DNA from: an uncultured Lachnospiraceae bacterium
Lineage (GTDB): Bacteria; Bacillota; Clostridia; Lachnospirales; Lachnospiraceae
Assembly: GCA_944380315.1 (NCBI GenBank)
Contig: CALWHG010000004.1
Coordinates: 30,126 to 94,125 of the forward strand
DNA length: 64,000 nucleotides
Direction: 5' to 3'
The position numbers and the translations under genes were made by a program. Below are positions 53,740 to 63,161 of this stretch, in pieces (positions within the stretch are counted from its first letter, which is position 1; each line of letters opens with the position of its first letter). The notes under the pieces are model-generated. The model had not been told where the DNA came from. It saw nothing but the letters and a program-made list of their open reading frames with translations, and made no database searches.

Positions 53740-55077
53740 ATGGCTGGAGAAGACAGAAAAAAATTCATAAATGAAAAGATAGTAGGCAGGAACATAAGCC
53801 CGCAGAATGCAGCAAAGCGCATATTGCTTGCCCTGGTCTGTGGTCTGGCATTTGGGGCCGCAGCCGCAGCAGCCTATGTGACAGTTTTGCCCGCCATCAC
53901 TGAGCTCCTGGAGAAGCGTGCCGAAAGGGCTGAGGAGCATGCGGATCCGGAGACAGATGACCTGGGTGCCGAGGCTCCGGTAAATGAGCCAGAGGATATC
54001 ATTGACGGAGTCGATACGGATGATGAGGCTCTCATCTCAGACGGGGAGCTCTCCTCTGATGCCATAAGGGAGGAGATAGAACGGGCAGTGGAGCTTCACC
54101 TGTCTGATCCTGATTATACTGAGAAGGACCTGAGAGCCATGTCTGAGGCAGTAAAGGACATGGCGGAGGAGGCCGAAAGATATGTGACGAAGGTACATGC
54201 AGTCTCTACCAGCACTACCTGGTTTGAGGACACCGTAGAGTCCTCCCATACCTTTTCGGGACTCATATACGATGAGGATGATACGGAGATACTTGTCCTT
54301 ACCACTGCAGAGGCAGCCAGGAGCGGCCAGAGCTTCAGCATCACCTTCAGTGACGGAACTGAAAAGGATGCTGTACTGAAACAGGTCTCAGAACAGGACA
54401 ATATTTCGATCATAGCAGTATCAAAGGAAGGACTCGGACAGGAGTTTTTGTCACAGCTTGAACATATTCATGTAGGAAGCTCCTTCAGTATATCAGAAGG
54501 CAGCATGATCCTGGCTGTGGGAGCCCCCCTTGGCAGGGCAGGCTCCTATGATCTGGGAGTCATAGGCATGGTCTCCCGGGAGGAGCCCTATGTAGACGGA
54601 GGACGGGAGATATATTACTCCTCCATAAGCTCAGATCCCTCTCACGGCACATTTTTCCTGAACATGTCAGGAGAGCTCATAGGTATGGCCGATGCGGCCC
54701 AGAGCTCGGAAGGCCTGGCCGGCATAGTAAGCATAGCTGATCTCAAGCGCACTGCAGACAAGCTCGGCAGGGGAGAGACATTGCCATATATAGGGCTCAG
54801 CGGCAGCAGCATAAGCTTTGAGATGAGCTACGATGGCATACCGGAGGGCATGTACATAACCGATGTGAAGCTCGGGAGCCCCGCCTATGAAGCAGGCATA
54901 AAAAATGGAGACATACTGACCCATATAGGCAACGCTACGGTCTCCGACATAAAGACCTATGAAAATGCAGTCTGGCTGCTTCACAGCGGAGACAGGGTAA
55001 AGCTTAAGCTGCTTCGCAGCTCGGGAAGCGGAGGCTATACGGAGTTGGAGTTTGAGCTCGCGGTGGGCATAAGATAA
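53740..55077 (+). CDS. HtrA-like pseudoprotease with PDZ domain, membrane-anchored
   Basis: 445 residues. A cytoplasmic N-terminus, one membrane helix (27-49), an acidic linker to about 150, a trypsin-like HtrA domain (about 165-340) and a PDZ domain (about 348-440). Aligned to active HtrA, the catalytic His (TNAHV) is E191 in TTAEAA, the Asp is N221 in DNISIIAV, and the Ser of GNSGGP is H302 in DPSHGTFF. It therefore cannot be a classical serine protease. The SYDLGVIGMVSR core and the PDZ glycine motif are kept, so the fold should be intact; a binding or sensing role is inferred. Confidence 0.85.
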   Translation: MAGEDRKKFINEKIVGRNISPQNAAKRILLALVCGLAFGAAAAAAYVTVLPAITELLEKRAERAEEHADPETDDLGAEAPVNEPEDIIDGVDTDDEALISDGELSSDAIREEIERAVELHLSDPDYTEKDLRAMSEAVKDMAEEAERYVTKVHAVSTSTTWFEDTVESSHTFSGLIYDEDDTEILVLTTAEAARSGQSFSITFSDGTEKDAVLKQVSEQDNISIIAVSKEGLGQEFLSQLEHIHVGSSFSISEGSMILAVGAPLGRAGSYDLGVIGMVSREEPYVDGGREIYYSSISSDPSHGTFFLNMSGELIGMADAAQSSEGLAGIVSIADLKRTADKLGRGETLPYIGLSGSSISFEMSYDGIPEGMYITDVKLGSPAYEAGIKNGDILTHIGNATVSDIKTYENAVWLLHSGDRVKLKLLRSSGSGGYTELEFELAVGIR

Positions 55078-55104
55078 GATCAAGGACGGGATGACTGGAA
55101 GAGC

Positions 55105-56547
55105 ATGAAAAAAAACGACGAATTTGAAGTGACAGTCACTGATATGACTGACGAGGGCCTGGGAGTAGGCAGGCACGAGGGATTTACCTGGTTCATAAAG
55201 GACAGTATCGTAGGAGATACTGTCCTTTGCGGTGTTACAAAGCTTAAAAAGACCTATGGCTATGCCAGGGTCATAAGGGTGATCAGCCCATCAAAGGACC
55301 GCATAGCTCCGCCCTGTCCTGTGGCCAGACAGTGCGGGGGCTGCCAGATACAGCAGATGAGCTATGAGGCTCAGCTCAGGCTCAAGGAGGGAAAGGTCAG
55401 AAATGCTCTCATGAGGCTGGGAGGCTTTTCACAGGAAGCGGTGGATCAGGTGCTGGAGCCCATAGTATCTTCGGAGAAGCAGTTCAGATACAGAAACAAG
55501 GCTCAGTTCCCCATAGGCAGGGACAGGGCGGGAAGGCTCTCTGCAGGCTTTTATGCAGGCAGGACCCATGATATGATCCCCTGCGAGGACTGCCTTCTTG
55601 GTGCGGAGGAAAACAGACTTATACTCCAGGCCATACTTGGCTGGATGGAGGAGCTCAGGCTGGAGCCCTATGATGAGAGGACCGGAAAGGGCCTGGTGCG
55701 GCATGTGCTCATAAGGAGGAGCAGGGCCAGGGGAAGCTTCATGGTATGCCTGGTCATAAACAGTGACAGGTTACCCGGAGAGCGTGAACTCGTAGCAAGG
55801 CTTCAAGAGCTCAGCGGCAGAGATGGCATAAGCATAGACAGCCTGAGCTTCAGCTCCAATCTGCGCAATACAAATGTCATCATGGGCGACAGCTATGTGA
55901 CCATAGACGGTACGCCCTATATAGAGGACACGATCAGGCTCCCGGGAGGAGAGGATGGCATAAGCTTTCGTATCTCTCCCCTGTCCTTTTATCAGGTCAA
56001 CCCGGAGCAGATGGAGAGGCTCTATGCGGGAGCCCTGGAATTTGCAGGGCTCACAGGCAGGGAGACCGTATGGGATCTTTACTGCGGCATAGGCACCATA
56101 TCCCTTTTCCTGGCCAGGAGCGCAGCTAAGGTATATGGGGTGGAGATAGTCCCTCAGGCCATAGAGGATGCCAGGGACAATGCCCTGCGAAACGGCATAG
56201 CAAATGCGGAATTCTATACGGGAAAGGCTGAGGAGGTGCTTCCTCGCTGGTACGAGGAGCACAGGGGCTCAGGCTCAGCCGGACTGGCTCCGGATGTCAT
56301 AGTGGTGGACCCTCCCAGGAAGGGCTGTGACGAGGCCTGCCTTGAGACCATGGTCGCCATGGCTCCCGACCGTATAGTCTACGTATCCTGCAATCCGGCC
56401 ACCCTGGCCAGGGATCTCAGATATCTCTGCGACCATGGCTATGAGCTCCGTCGTGCCAGGCCCTACGACCTATTTCCCCAGAGTGTGCATGTTGAAGTCG
56501 TGATTCAGATAACATATTGTGGTGATAGGGCAAAAAATAAAGGATAA
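55105..56547 (+). CDS. rlmD: 23S rRNA (uracil-5-)-methyltransferase, RlmD/TrmA family
   Basis: 480 residues. A TRAM domain (1-60), the 4Fe-4S cysteines CPVARQCGGCQ plus a later cysteine, SAM-binding DLYCGIGTISLF, VDPPRKGCDE, and the catalytic VSCNPATLARDL. It methylates a uridine of 23S rRNA with SAM. The C-terminus departs from the family after FPQSVHVEVV: it carries a further IQITYCGDRAKNKG and host codon use stops there, as if an element had inserted in the last codons. Confidence 0.93.
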   Translation: MKKNDEFEVTVTDMTDEGLGVGRHEGFTWFIKDSIVGDTVLCGVTKLKKTYGYARVIRVISPSKDRIAPPCPVARQCGGCQIQQMSYEAQLRLKEGKVRNALMRLGGFSQEAVDQVLEPIVSSEKQFRYRNKAQFPIGRDRAGRLSAGFYAGRTHDMIPCEDCLLGAEENRLILQAILGWMEELRLEPYDERTGKGLVRHVLIRRSRARGSFMVCLVINSDRLPGERELVARLQELSGRDGISIDSLSFSSNLRNTNVIMGDSYVTIDGTPYIEDTIRLPGGEDGISFRISPLSFYQVNPEQMERLYAGALEFAGLTGRETVWDLYCGIGTISLFLARSAAKVYGVEIVPQAIEDARDNALRNGIANAEFYTGKAEEVLPRWYEEHRGSGSAGLAPDVIVVDPPRKGCDEACLETMVAMAPDRIVYVSCNPATLARDLRYLCDHGYELRRARPYDLFPQSVHVEVVIQITYCGDRAKNKG

Positions 56548-56578
56548 ACCACAATATATAGTGGTTTTAAGAGAAAAT

Positions 56579-56627
56579 TCGAGGCAAAAACCGACCGAAA
56601 AACGGCCGTTTTTGACCTCGATTTTTT
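56579..56627 (+). terminator. Strong terminator after rlmD
   Basis: TCGAGGCAAAAAC pairs with GTTTTTG(A)CCTCGA around an inner CCG/CGG hairpin, followed by six T. A second hairpin AAACCAC/GTGGTTT (56546-56567) overlaps the rlmD stop. Confidence 0.85.
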
Positions 56628-56752
56628 AGTGGTTTGACAGATAACATGGCGATTTTTGAGAGTGATGGCAGATGAAAAGGAGGTGGAACCGCTTTGGCTA
56701 AAGATGGAAAACAAAATGTATGACAAGGGAAATTGATGTCAGGAGGTATGGG

Positions 56753-56989
56753 ATGCAGAAAAAAGAATGGGACGATATGACAGTTGCTTCGGGAGTGCTG
56801 TCTATTCCCGATGAAATTTTGGAAGCGGCAGAGCTGTCAAACGAAGAGGAAATGACAATTGAAACAGTCCCGGGGGTAATCCTGATTGGAAAAGAGGATC
56901 CTGCCGGAATCATTAATCAACCGCTGATTGATTTGTTTCAGGCGTTGGGGATCGAACGGGATGAAGTGGAACGGATCATCAAGGGGTAA
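56753..56989 (+). CDS. AbrB/MazE-like small DNA-binding protein
   Basis: 78 residues. SGVLSIPDEILEAAELSNEEEMTIETVPGVILIGKED reads as a swapped-hairpin AbrB-type domain, followed by a helical tail (LIDLFQALGIERDEVERII). Such proteins are antitoxins or transition-state regulators, but no toxin gene adjoins it. ATG 56753 follows AGGAGG by 6 bases; ATG 56720 in frame is an alternative and is coupled (ATGA) to a 9-codon open frame at 56694-56723 that has its own AAGGAGG. Confidence 0.6.
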   Translation: MQKKEWDDMTVASGVLSIPDEILEAAELSNEEEMTIETVPGVILIGKEDPAGIINQPLIDLFQALGIERDEVERIIKG

Positions 56990-57041
56990 AGCAAAAGAAA
57001 GATTGCAATAAAATCAAATAGAAGTGAGAAGGAATGAAATT

Positions 57042-57086
57042 GACCGGTTCGGTTCTTCGCAGTGGAAGGATAGCCGGTCTTTTTTT
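57042..57086 (+). terminator. Terminator after the AbrB-like gene
   Basis: GACCGG/CCGGTC with a 26-base loop followed by seven T. Confidence 0.75.
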
Positions 57087-57138
57087 GTGCCTTTATAAAG
57101 TAAATATTTAAAAAATACGAACTAAATCTATAAAAGAC

Positions 57139-57168
57139 TTGACGAAGGTGCGAATAAACGAATAATAT
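57139..57168 (+). promoter_or_regulatory. Promoter of the HTH-LysR genes
   Basis: TTGACG and TAATAT are separated by 18 bases, 37 bases before the small HTH gene. Confidence 0.5.
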
Positions 57169-57204
57169 TCAGTATAGAATTAAAATTCAGAAAATGAAAA
57201 AATT

Positions 57205-57393
57205 ATGGATTACATATCAGTTAGAGCTGCATCAATTAAATGGAAGATTTCTGAAAGGCGTGTTCAAAAGCTTTGCAGTTCAGGAAGGATTGAGGGAGTC
57301 CTTCGATTCGGAAAGTCATGGATGATTCCGAAAGATTCGGATAAGCCTGCGGACAGACGCCGGAACCATCAAAAGAATCCTCCAAAGTCTTAG
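57205..57393 (+). CDS. Small MerR/excisionase-type helix-turn-helix protein
   Basis: 62 residues. ISVRAASIKWKISERRVQKLCSSGRIEGVLRFGKSWMIPKD is the compact HTH found in many mobile-element regulators; a basic Asn/Pro/Lys tail follows. No clear ribosome site. It lies 17 bases before the LysR gene and may be co-transcribed. Confidence 0.7.
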   Translation: MDYISVRAASIKWKISERRVQKLCSSGRIEGVLRFGKSWMIPKDSDKPADRRRNHQKNPPKS

Positions 57394-57410
57394 AGAGGTG
57401 AGGTGTTTGC

Positions 57411-58304
57411 ATGTATAACCCACAATTGGATACCTTTCTCTGTGTCGCCGAATGCGGGAGCTTTAATAAGGCGGCGGAAAAACTGTACATCTCTCCGCCT
57501 GCGGTCATCAAACAGATCAACCTGTTGGAAAAGGACCTGGATCTCCAGCTTTTTGTCCGTACCCACCGGGGGCTACAGCTTACCGAGGCGGGAAGATCCC
57601 TGGAAAAAGACGCGCGGTATATCATCGAATACTGCAATGCCTCGGTGACACGGGCAAGGAATGCGATGCAGAAGGACAGCGAGGTCATCCGCATCGGAAA
57701 TTCCCCCATGACCCCCGCCGAGGCCATCGTCAGCCTGTGGCCTAAAATAAAAGATGAATGCCCGAACATCAAGTTCCAGCTGGTGCCTTATTTCAATACG
57801 CCGGAAAATGCCCGGGAGATCCTGGCGAACCTGGGCGAAAATATCGATGTGGTGCCCGGGATCTTTGATGAGACCATGCTGGCTCTTCGTAAATGCGCGG
57901 GACTGGAGATATCCAGAGAGCCCATCTGCTGCGCCGTTCCGATCCATCACCGGCTTGCCGAGAAAGACCGGCTCACGATAAAGGATCTTTATGGAGAAAA
58001 GCTGATGCTCATAAGGCGCAACTGGAGCCATCATGTGGATCTTCTCAGGGATGAGATCTGGAAGAACCACCCGCAGATCCAGATCATAGATTTTGACTTT
58101 TATAATACCGATGTATTCAATGAATGTGAAAACAATAATTATATCCTGATGGCAATACAGAAATGGCAGTATGTCCATCCTTTTTTAAAGATACTGCCGG
58201 TGGACTGGAATTTTTCCATCCCTTACGGACTTCTCCATGCGGTAAAGCCCACTCCTGTGGTATGTAAGTTTTTAGATGCGGTGGAGAAAATAACGCACCA
58301 ATAA
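57411..58304 (+). CDS. LysR-family transcriptional regulator
   Basis: 297 residues. The N-terminal HTH (LDTFLCVAECGSFNKAAEKLYISPPAVIKQINLLEKDL in pieces) and an effector-binding domain from about 90. It probably controls the downstream hydrolase, dehydrogenase and reductase genes, which run in the same direction after its terminator. GAGGTGAGG lies upstream of the ATG. Confidence 0.9.
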   Translation: MYNPQLDTFLCVAECGSFNKAAEKLYISPPAVIKQINLLEKDLDLQLFVRTHRGLQLTEAGRSLEKDARYIIEYCNASVTRARNAMQKDSEVIRIGNSPMTPAEAIVSLWPKIKDECPNIKFQLVPYFNTPENAREILANLGENIDVVPGIFDETMLALRKCAGLEISREPICCAVPIHHRLAEKDRLTIKDLYGEKLMLIRRNWSHHVDLLRDEIWKNHPQIQIIDFDFYNTDVFNECENNNYILMAIQKWQYVHPFLKILPVDWNFSIPYGLLHAVKPTPVVCKFLDAVEKITHQ

Positions 58305-58350
58305 GAGAAAAAAGACTTTAAACCTTTAACTTAATACTGCATAACAAATC

Positions 58351-58375
58351 GAGACTTCTTAGGAGGTCTCTTTTT
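58351..58375 (+). terminator. Terminator after the LysR gene
   Basis: GAGACTTC/GAGGTCTC (one G-U pair) with a 4-base loop followed by TTTTT. Confidence 0.75.
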
Positions 58376-58414
58376 ATTTATACTGAAACCATCCAAAAGG
58401 AAAGGATAAAGCTT

Positions 58415-59452
58415 ATGAGGGTTAAGGAAGTTTTGGCAGGGCTTATGTGCATACAGCTTATCTTAACAGGATGCGGAAACGGAATAAACATCGCCGGGGA
58501 ATCACGGGAACAAGGAAACAAGCAAACGGAAGCCGAAAGGATCTCTGCACAAACAGATATGGAAAAGCCGGAAGGTCCATTTGATGAAAATACAAAGATC
58601 GATACCGTAAGGAATGATCCGGTGTTTGAAGATTACGGTAGGCTCCTGTTTCCGGTGGACGATTGGTATATGGACGGAGATACGCTGGGAAATTTGAGGC
58701 TCACCTGGTACAGCAACATTGATCCCGGGGAGACTGTTGCAATCGTAAACACGCTGTGGCAGCGGGCGGATGCAGGGGAGACGGTATTTTACGATCTGTA
58801 CTCCCAGGAAGAAAAAGCGGCGGACCCGGCAAAAGAAGATACCGGCTTGTTTTTCTTCAAAGGCGAACCCGGAGCCCGGTTTGCGGTATGTAATGCCGGA
58901 GGCGGATTCGCTTATGTGGGAGCTATGCAGGACAGCTTTCCCCATGCATTGGAATTGTCAAAACTCGGTTACAATGCCTTCGCGCTGATCTACCGCCCCG
59001 GCGCTCAGACAGCATGCGAGGATCTGGCACGGGCCATCAGCTTTATCTTTGAACATGCGGAGGAATTGGAGGTGGATACGGACTGCTACTCCCTGTGGGG
59101 AGGCTCCGCGGGAGGCCGTATGGCGGCATGGATGGGAACCTACGGGACAGCGGCCTTCGGAGGTGACGATCTTCCGAGGCCGGGAGCGGTCGTCATGCAG
59201 TATACCGGCCATAGGGAGTACTCGGAACATGATCCCCCAACCTTCGCCTGTGTGGGAGAGCGGGACGGCATTGCCAACTGGCATACCATGCAGCGGCGTC
59301 TAGAAGCCATGAGCGCGCTGGGGATCCCAACGGAGTTTCATCATTATCCGGGGCTGTCCCATGGCTTTGGACTGGGAACGGGCACCGCGGCGGAAGGATG
59401 GCTCAATGAAGCGGTAGCTTTTTGGGAAGCCCAGATGCCGGATACCCATTGA
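58415..59452 (+). CDS. Lipoprotein alpha/beta hydrolase (BD-FAE/esterase-like)
   Basis: 345 residues. A lipoprotein signal ends in LILTGC, so it is anchored outside the membrane. The catalytic set of an alpha/beta hydrolase is visible: nucleophile in WGGSAGGRMAAW, Asp in VGERDGIANW, His in GLSHGFGLG, and an oxyanion-type NAGGGFAYVG. It probably cleaves an ester or acts on acylated sugars. CGG/ATC codon use differs from the core genome. Confidence 0.85.
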   Translation: MRVKEVLAGLMCIQLILTGCGNGINIAGESREQGNKQTEAERISAQTDMEKPEGPFDENTKIDTVRNDPVFEDYGRLLFPVDDWYMDGDTLGNLRLTWYSNIDPGETVAIVNTLWQRADAGETVFYDLYSQEEKAADPAKEDTGLFFFKGEPGARFAVCNAGGGFAYVGAMQDSFPHALELSKLGYNAFALIYRPGAQTACEDLARAISFIFEHAEELEVDTDCYSLWGGSAGGRMAAWMGTYGTAAFGGDDLPRPGAVVMQYTGHREYSEHDPPTFACVGERDGIANWHTMQRRLEAMSALGIPTEFHHYPGLSHGFGLGTGTAAEGWLNEAVAFWEAQMPDTH

Positions 59453-59511
59453 TATGGATAGATAAAAAGAAAACCAAAAACGAAAAATAAACCAGGAAAG
59501 GAAGCAGCGAT

Positions 59512-60678
59512 ATGAACAACTTTATTTTTCAGAATGCCACAAAAGTCTATTTCGGAAAGGGATGCGTAAAGGAGTATCTTTCCTGTCTCACGAAGGATGC
59601 CGGTACCATCCTGCTGGCATACGGCGGCGGAAGCATCAAACGAAACGGCGTTTATGACGAGATATGCGCCATCCTCAAAGACGCCGGCAAGAACATCGTG
59701 GAGTTTTCGGGCATTATGTCGAACCCCACCTATGAAAAGGTCCAGGAGGGAGCGAAGCTTGCCCGGGAGAACCACGCCGACATGATCCTTGCGGTGGGAG
59801 GCGGCAGCACCATGGACTGCTGCAAGGCGGTATCCCTGCAGGCAAGGTATGATGGAGACATCTGGAACGATTTCTGGGCGCGCCAGGGCGTGATCGATTT
59901 CTATCCGCTTCCCCTCGGGGTAGTCGTTACCGTGGCGGGCACCGGAAGCGAGTGCAACGGCGGTGCGGTCATTACCAATGAAGATAAAAAAATCAAGATG
60001 GGCAGGGATTATCCGAAGCTGAATCCGGCATTTGCCCTGATGGACCCCACCTATACTTTTTCGGTACCTATGGGGCAGATGGTATCCGGAAGCTTCGACA
60101 TTTTAAGCCACATCATGGAGACTTATTTCAGCGAGCCCAATGAGGACAATGTTTCCGACGACATCATGGAAGCGCTGATGAGGAGTGTGATCAGGAACCT
60201 GAGAGCTGCGATCAAGGACCCGAAGGACTATACCGCCCGTTCAAACCTGATGTGGGATTCCACTATGGCCGAGAACAGGGTCATCAAGATGGGGAAGAAA
60301 TGCGATTTCGAGTGCCACAACATGGAGCATCAGCTTGGGGCGTATTCCAACTGCAACCACGGCAAAGGGCTTGCGGTCATCCATCCCGTATATTACAGGC
60401 ATATTTACAAGTATGGGCTTCCCAAATTCGTAAGGTTTGCAAAAAACGTGTGGGGCATAAGCGATGAAGGTCGGGATGACGATGCCATTGCCATGGCCGG
60501 CATCACCGCCCTTTCGGAATTTATCAAGGAGGTGGGCCTTCCCACTACGTTAAAGGAACTGGGAGTAAAGAAAGAGCAGCTTAAGGAGATCGCTGATTCC
60601 TGTGGTATCTCCCAGGGAAGCTATAAGGTCATGACGCACGAGGAGATCCTTCAGATCTTTGAAGAGTGCTATGAATAA
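59512..60678 (+). CDS. Iron-containing alcohol dehydrogenase (BdhA/YqhD type)
   Basis: 388 residues. FGKGCVKEYL, AYGGGSIKRNGVYDE, and the NAD(P)-binding AVGGGSTMDCCKAV are family motifs. Metal ligands lie in DILSHIMETYF and CNHGKGLAVIHP with the preceding ECHNMEHQLG. It reduces aldehydes (butanal type) with NAD(P)H. AGGAAAGGAAG precedes the ATG. Confidence 0.93.
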   Translation: MNNFIFQNATKVYFGKGCVKEYLSCLTKDAGTILLAYGGGSIKRNGVYDEICAILKDAGKNIVEFSGIMSNPTYEKVQEGAKLARENHADMILAVGGGSTMDCCKAVSLQARYDGDIWNDFWARQGVIDFYPLPLGVVVTVAGTGSECNGGAVITNEDKKIKMGRDYPKLNPAFALMDPTYTFSVPMGQMVSGSFDILSHIMETYFSEPNEDNVSDDIMEALMRSVIRNLRAAIKDPKDYTARSNLMWDSTMAENRVIKMGKKCDFECHNMEHQLGAYSNCNHGKGLAVIHPVYYRHIYKYGLPKFVRFAKNVWGISDEGRDDDAIAMAGITALSEFIKEVGLPTTLKELGVKKEQLKEIADSCGISQGSYKVMTHEEILQIFEECYE

Positions 60679-60744
60679 ATAAAACCTGCTATGGCTATCT
60701 GCCGGGTAAGTAAAATTACAGACTAAGAGAGGAGAATATCGATT

Positions 60745-61482
60745 ATGAAAAAGAAACTGGCGATGGTTTTAAGCTTTGCCGTCTTAATGGGGCTTGCAGG
60801 CTGCAGCAGCAGCTCAGAGGCTGAGACAGAGGCAACGACTGCGGCACAGACAACGGCGACACAGCAAACGGAAAGCTCTGCGGAGGAAACAGAGGCTGCA
60901 GAGACAGAGGAAGCGGCATCAGTGGAAGCTGCAGAGACAGAAACTGCCGGGGTAACTGGCTCGGAAGCAGAGGGCGGAGATGCAGAAGCAGATGCTCAGG
61001 GCGGCACGCTTGTCGTATATTATTCCGCTACTGGAAATACTGAGGCTGTAGCGAGCTATATCGCAGAATATACCGACGGAGATCTGTTTGAGCTGGAGCC
61101 TGTGGAGCCTTATACCGACGACGACCTTAATTGGACAGACGATAACAGCAGGGTTACCCGTGAGCATGAGGATGAGAGCCTGAGAGATGTGGAGCTGGTC
61201 GCTGATACGGTAGAGAACTGGGACAGCTATGACACAGTGTTTATCGGATATCCTATCTGGTGGGGCATCGCGGCATGGCCCGTGGATACCTTTGTGGAGG
61301 CCAATGACTTTACCGGAAAGACCGTGATCCCCTTCTGTACCTCATCGAGCTCCGGGCTTGGAGAGAGCGGAGAGCTCCTTTCCGAGATGGCAGGCACAGG
61401 AGAATGGCAGGAGGGAATGAGATTCCGCTCAAGTGCTTCAGAAGAAGATGTACAGGAATGGCTTGACAGCCTGGATCTATGA
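60745..61482 (+). CDS. Flavodoxin-domain lipoprotein
   Basis: 245 residues. A lipoprotein signal (GLAGCSSSS) is followed by an 80-residue Glu/Ala/Thr-rich spacer, then a flavodoxin-like domain with the phosphate loop YYSATGNTEAVA and FIGYPIWWG. Such secreted flavodoxins accompany aldo/keto reductases and probably carry electrons at the membrane surface. GAGAGGAG precedes the ATG. Confidence 0.9.
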   Translation: MKKKLAMVLSFAVLMGLAGCSSSSEAETEATTAAQTTATQQTESSAEETEAAETEEAASVEAAETETAGVTGSEAEGGDAEADAQGGTLVVYYSATGNTEAVASYIAEYTDGDLFELEPVEPYTDDDLNWTDDNSRVTREHEDESLRDVELVADTVENWDSYDTVFIGYPIWWGIAAWPVDTFVEANDFTGKTVIPFCTSSSSGLGESGELLSEMAGTGEWQEGMRFRSSASEEDVQEWLDSLDL

Positions 61483-61507
61483 TACGGAAAAGGAGGCTTG
61501 AATATCC

Positions 61508-62134
61508 ATGATAAAAACATATGGTAAAAAGTTTCCTTTCGCTGCCATGGCAGGAGCCGCCATGCTCCTGCTGGCAGCCTGCGGGAGCAATGCTTCGGAA
61601 CCGGCGGCAGCACAGAACGCATCCGCTGAAACCACTGCCGGGGAGACGGAAGAGGAAGGATCTGCCGACGGCGTGGTGGAGACGACGGCCGGGCCTGTAC
61701 AGGGAACGGAAGAGGACGGGATATACCGATACCTGGGAGTCCCCTATGCCGAGGCAAAAGAGCGCTTTGTGCCGGCGGAAGAAGTAGAACCATGGGATGA
61801 GGTATATGTGGCTGACAGCTATGGCCCCATGTCGCCCCAAGGCTCCATATCAGGGGTCGGAGGAGAGTCCGACCAGGAAGGGACGGACAATAACTGCCAG
61901 AATCTCAACATCTGGACGCCCGGCATCAATGACGGAGAAAAACGTCCTGTCATGGTATGGCTCCATGGAGGCGGTTTCTCCACAGGCTCCGCAAATGATG
62001 CGGGATATGATGGAGAAAACCTAAGCCGTGAGGGAGACGTGGTGGTCGTAGGTGTGAACCACAGGCTCAATACCTTCGGATTCCTTGACCTTTCCGCATC
62101 TGCTTTTCTATGGGCAGGATTACAATATAGATAA
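61508..62134 (+). pseudogene. Type B carboxylesterase lipoprotein, truncated
   Basis: 208 codons remain of a gene normally near 500. The lipoprotein signal (LLLAACGS), a short acidic spacer, then GPVQGTEEDGIYRYLGVPYAEA, NIWTPG, the oxyanion-hole WLHGGGFSTGSA and VGVNHRLNTFGFLDLSA are intact. After LDLSA the frame becomes unrelated (SAFLWAGLQYR) and stops, before the catalytic GESAG serine. A deletion near 62100 has joined it to the leader of the next gene. The remaining product cannot be an active esterase. Confidence 0.82.
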
Positions 62135-62152
62135 AGGAAAGAAGGGATTCCA

Positions 62153-63157
62153 ATGCAATCACGCGTTTTAGGAAAAGATTTGACCGTTTCCGCGGTGGGC
62201 CTTGGGTGCATGGGATTTTCCCACGCCTACGGCGCTCCCACAGAGGAACAGGAAGCCGTCCGGCTGATCCGGCGGGCTTTTGATTTGGGGTATACATTTT
62301 TTGACACCGCCGAAGTCTATGGAACGGCGGAAAATCCCCATGTGAACGAAGAATTGGTGGGGAAAGCCCTTGCCGATGTAAAAGGCCGGGCGGTGATCGC
62401 CACGAAGTTCGGCCTGCGGTTTGATTTTGACAGCGGTAGGGTGCCGATTCCCCTCGTTCCCGATTCCAGGCCGCAGACCATCCGCCGGTCGGTGGAAGGA
62501 TCGCTCCGGCGGCTGGGAGTAGACCACATCGACCTCTATTTCCAGCACCGTATCGACCCGGAGGTGGAACCGGAGGAAGTGGCAGTTGTGATGGAGGATC
62601 TGATACGGGAAGGAAAGATCACCCATTGGGGGATCTCAGAGGCAAACGAGGAATATCTGCGCCGTGCTAACGCCGTATGTCCGGTAACAGCGGTACAAAA
62701 CCGTTATTCCATGATGGCCCGGCATTATGAAAACCTATTCCCGGTGCTGGAGGAACTTAGGATAGGGCTTGTGGCATTTTCTCCCATGGCTAACGGCTTT
62801 CTCACAGGAAGGTACGGCAAAGGACAGCATTTTGACGCTGCTACGGACTACCGGGCCGCCATGCCTCAGTTTACCGATGAAGCGATAGACCAAAACGCCG
62901 CATTATTGAAGCTGTTAAACGATATGGCAGCAGAGAAAAACGCTACGCCTGCGCAGATTTCCCTGGCATGGATGCTGTGTAAAAAACCTTGGATCGTACC
63001 CATCCCCGGCACGCGGAAGGAAGAACGGATGGCAGAAAACGCCGGTGCAGCCGGTGTGATTTTGTCAGCCGATGAAGTGAATGCGTTGGATCAAGCGCTG
63101 GACTGCATGGAGATGTCCGCCGTGTTTGGGGGAACGCCGGTCGGGAAAGGGGCATAG
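62153..63157 (+). CDS. Aldo/keto reductase (AKR11/13-like)
   Basis: 334 residues. The AKR tetrad is present: D and Y in FFDTAEVYG, K in IATKFGL, H in YFQHRID. VSAVGLGCMGFSHAYG opens the barrel and IPGTRKEERMAENAGA binds the NADPH phosphate. It reduces carbonyls. It starts 18 bases after the truncated esterase. Confidence 0.92.
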   Translation: MQSRVLGKDLTVSAVGLGCMGFSHAYGAPTEEQEAVRLIRRAFDLGYTFFDTAEVYGTAENPHVNEELVGKALADVKGRAVIATKFGLRFDFDSGRVPIPLVPDSRPQTIRRSVEGSLRRLGVDHIDLYFQHRIDPEVEPEEVAVVMEDLIREGKITHWGISEANEEYLRRANAVCPVTAVQNRYSMMARHYENLFPVLEELRIGLVAFSPMANGFLTGRYGKGQHFDAATDYRAAMPQFTDEAIDQNAALLKLLNDMAAEKNATPAQISLAWMLCKKPWIVPIPGTRKEERMAENAGAAGVILSADEVNALDQALDCMEMSAVFGGTPVGKGA

Positions 63158-63161
63158 ACAA

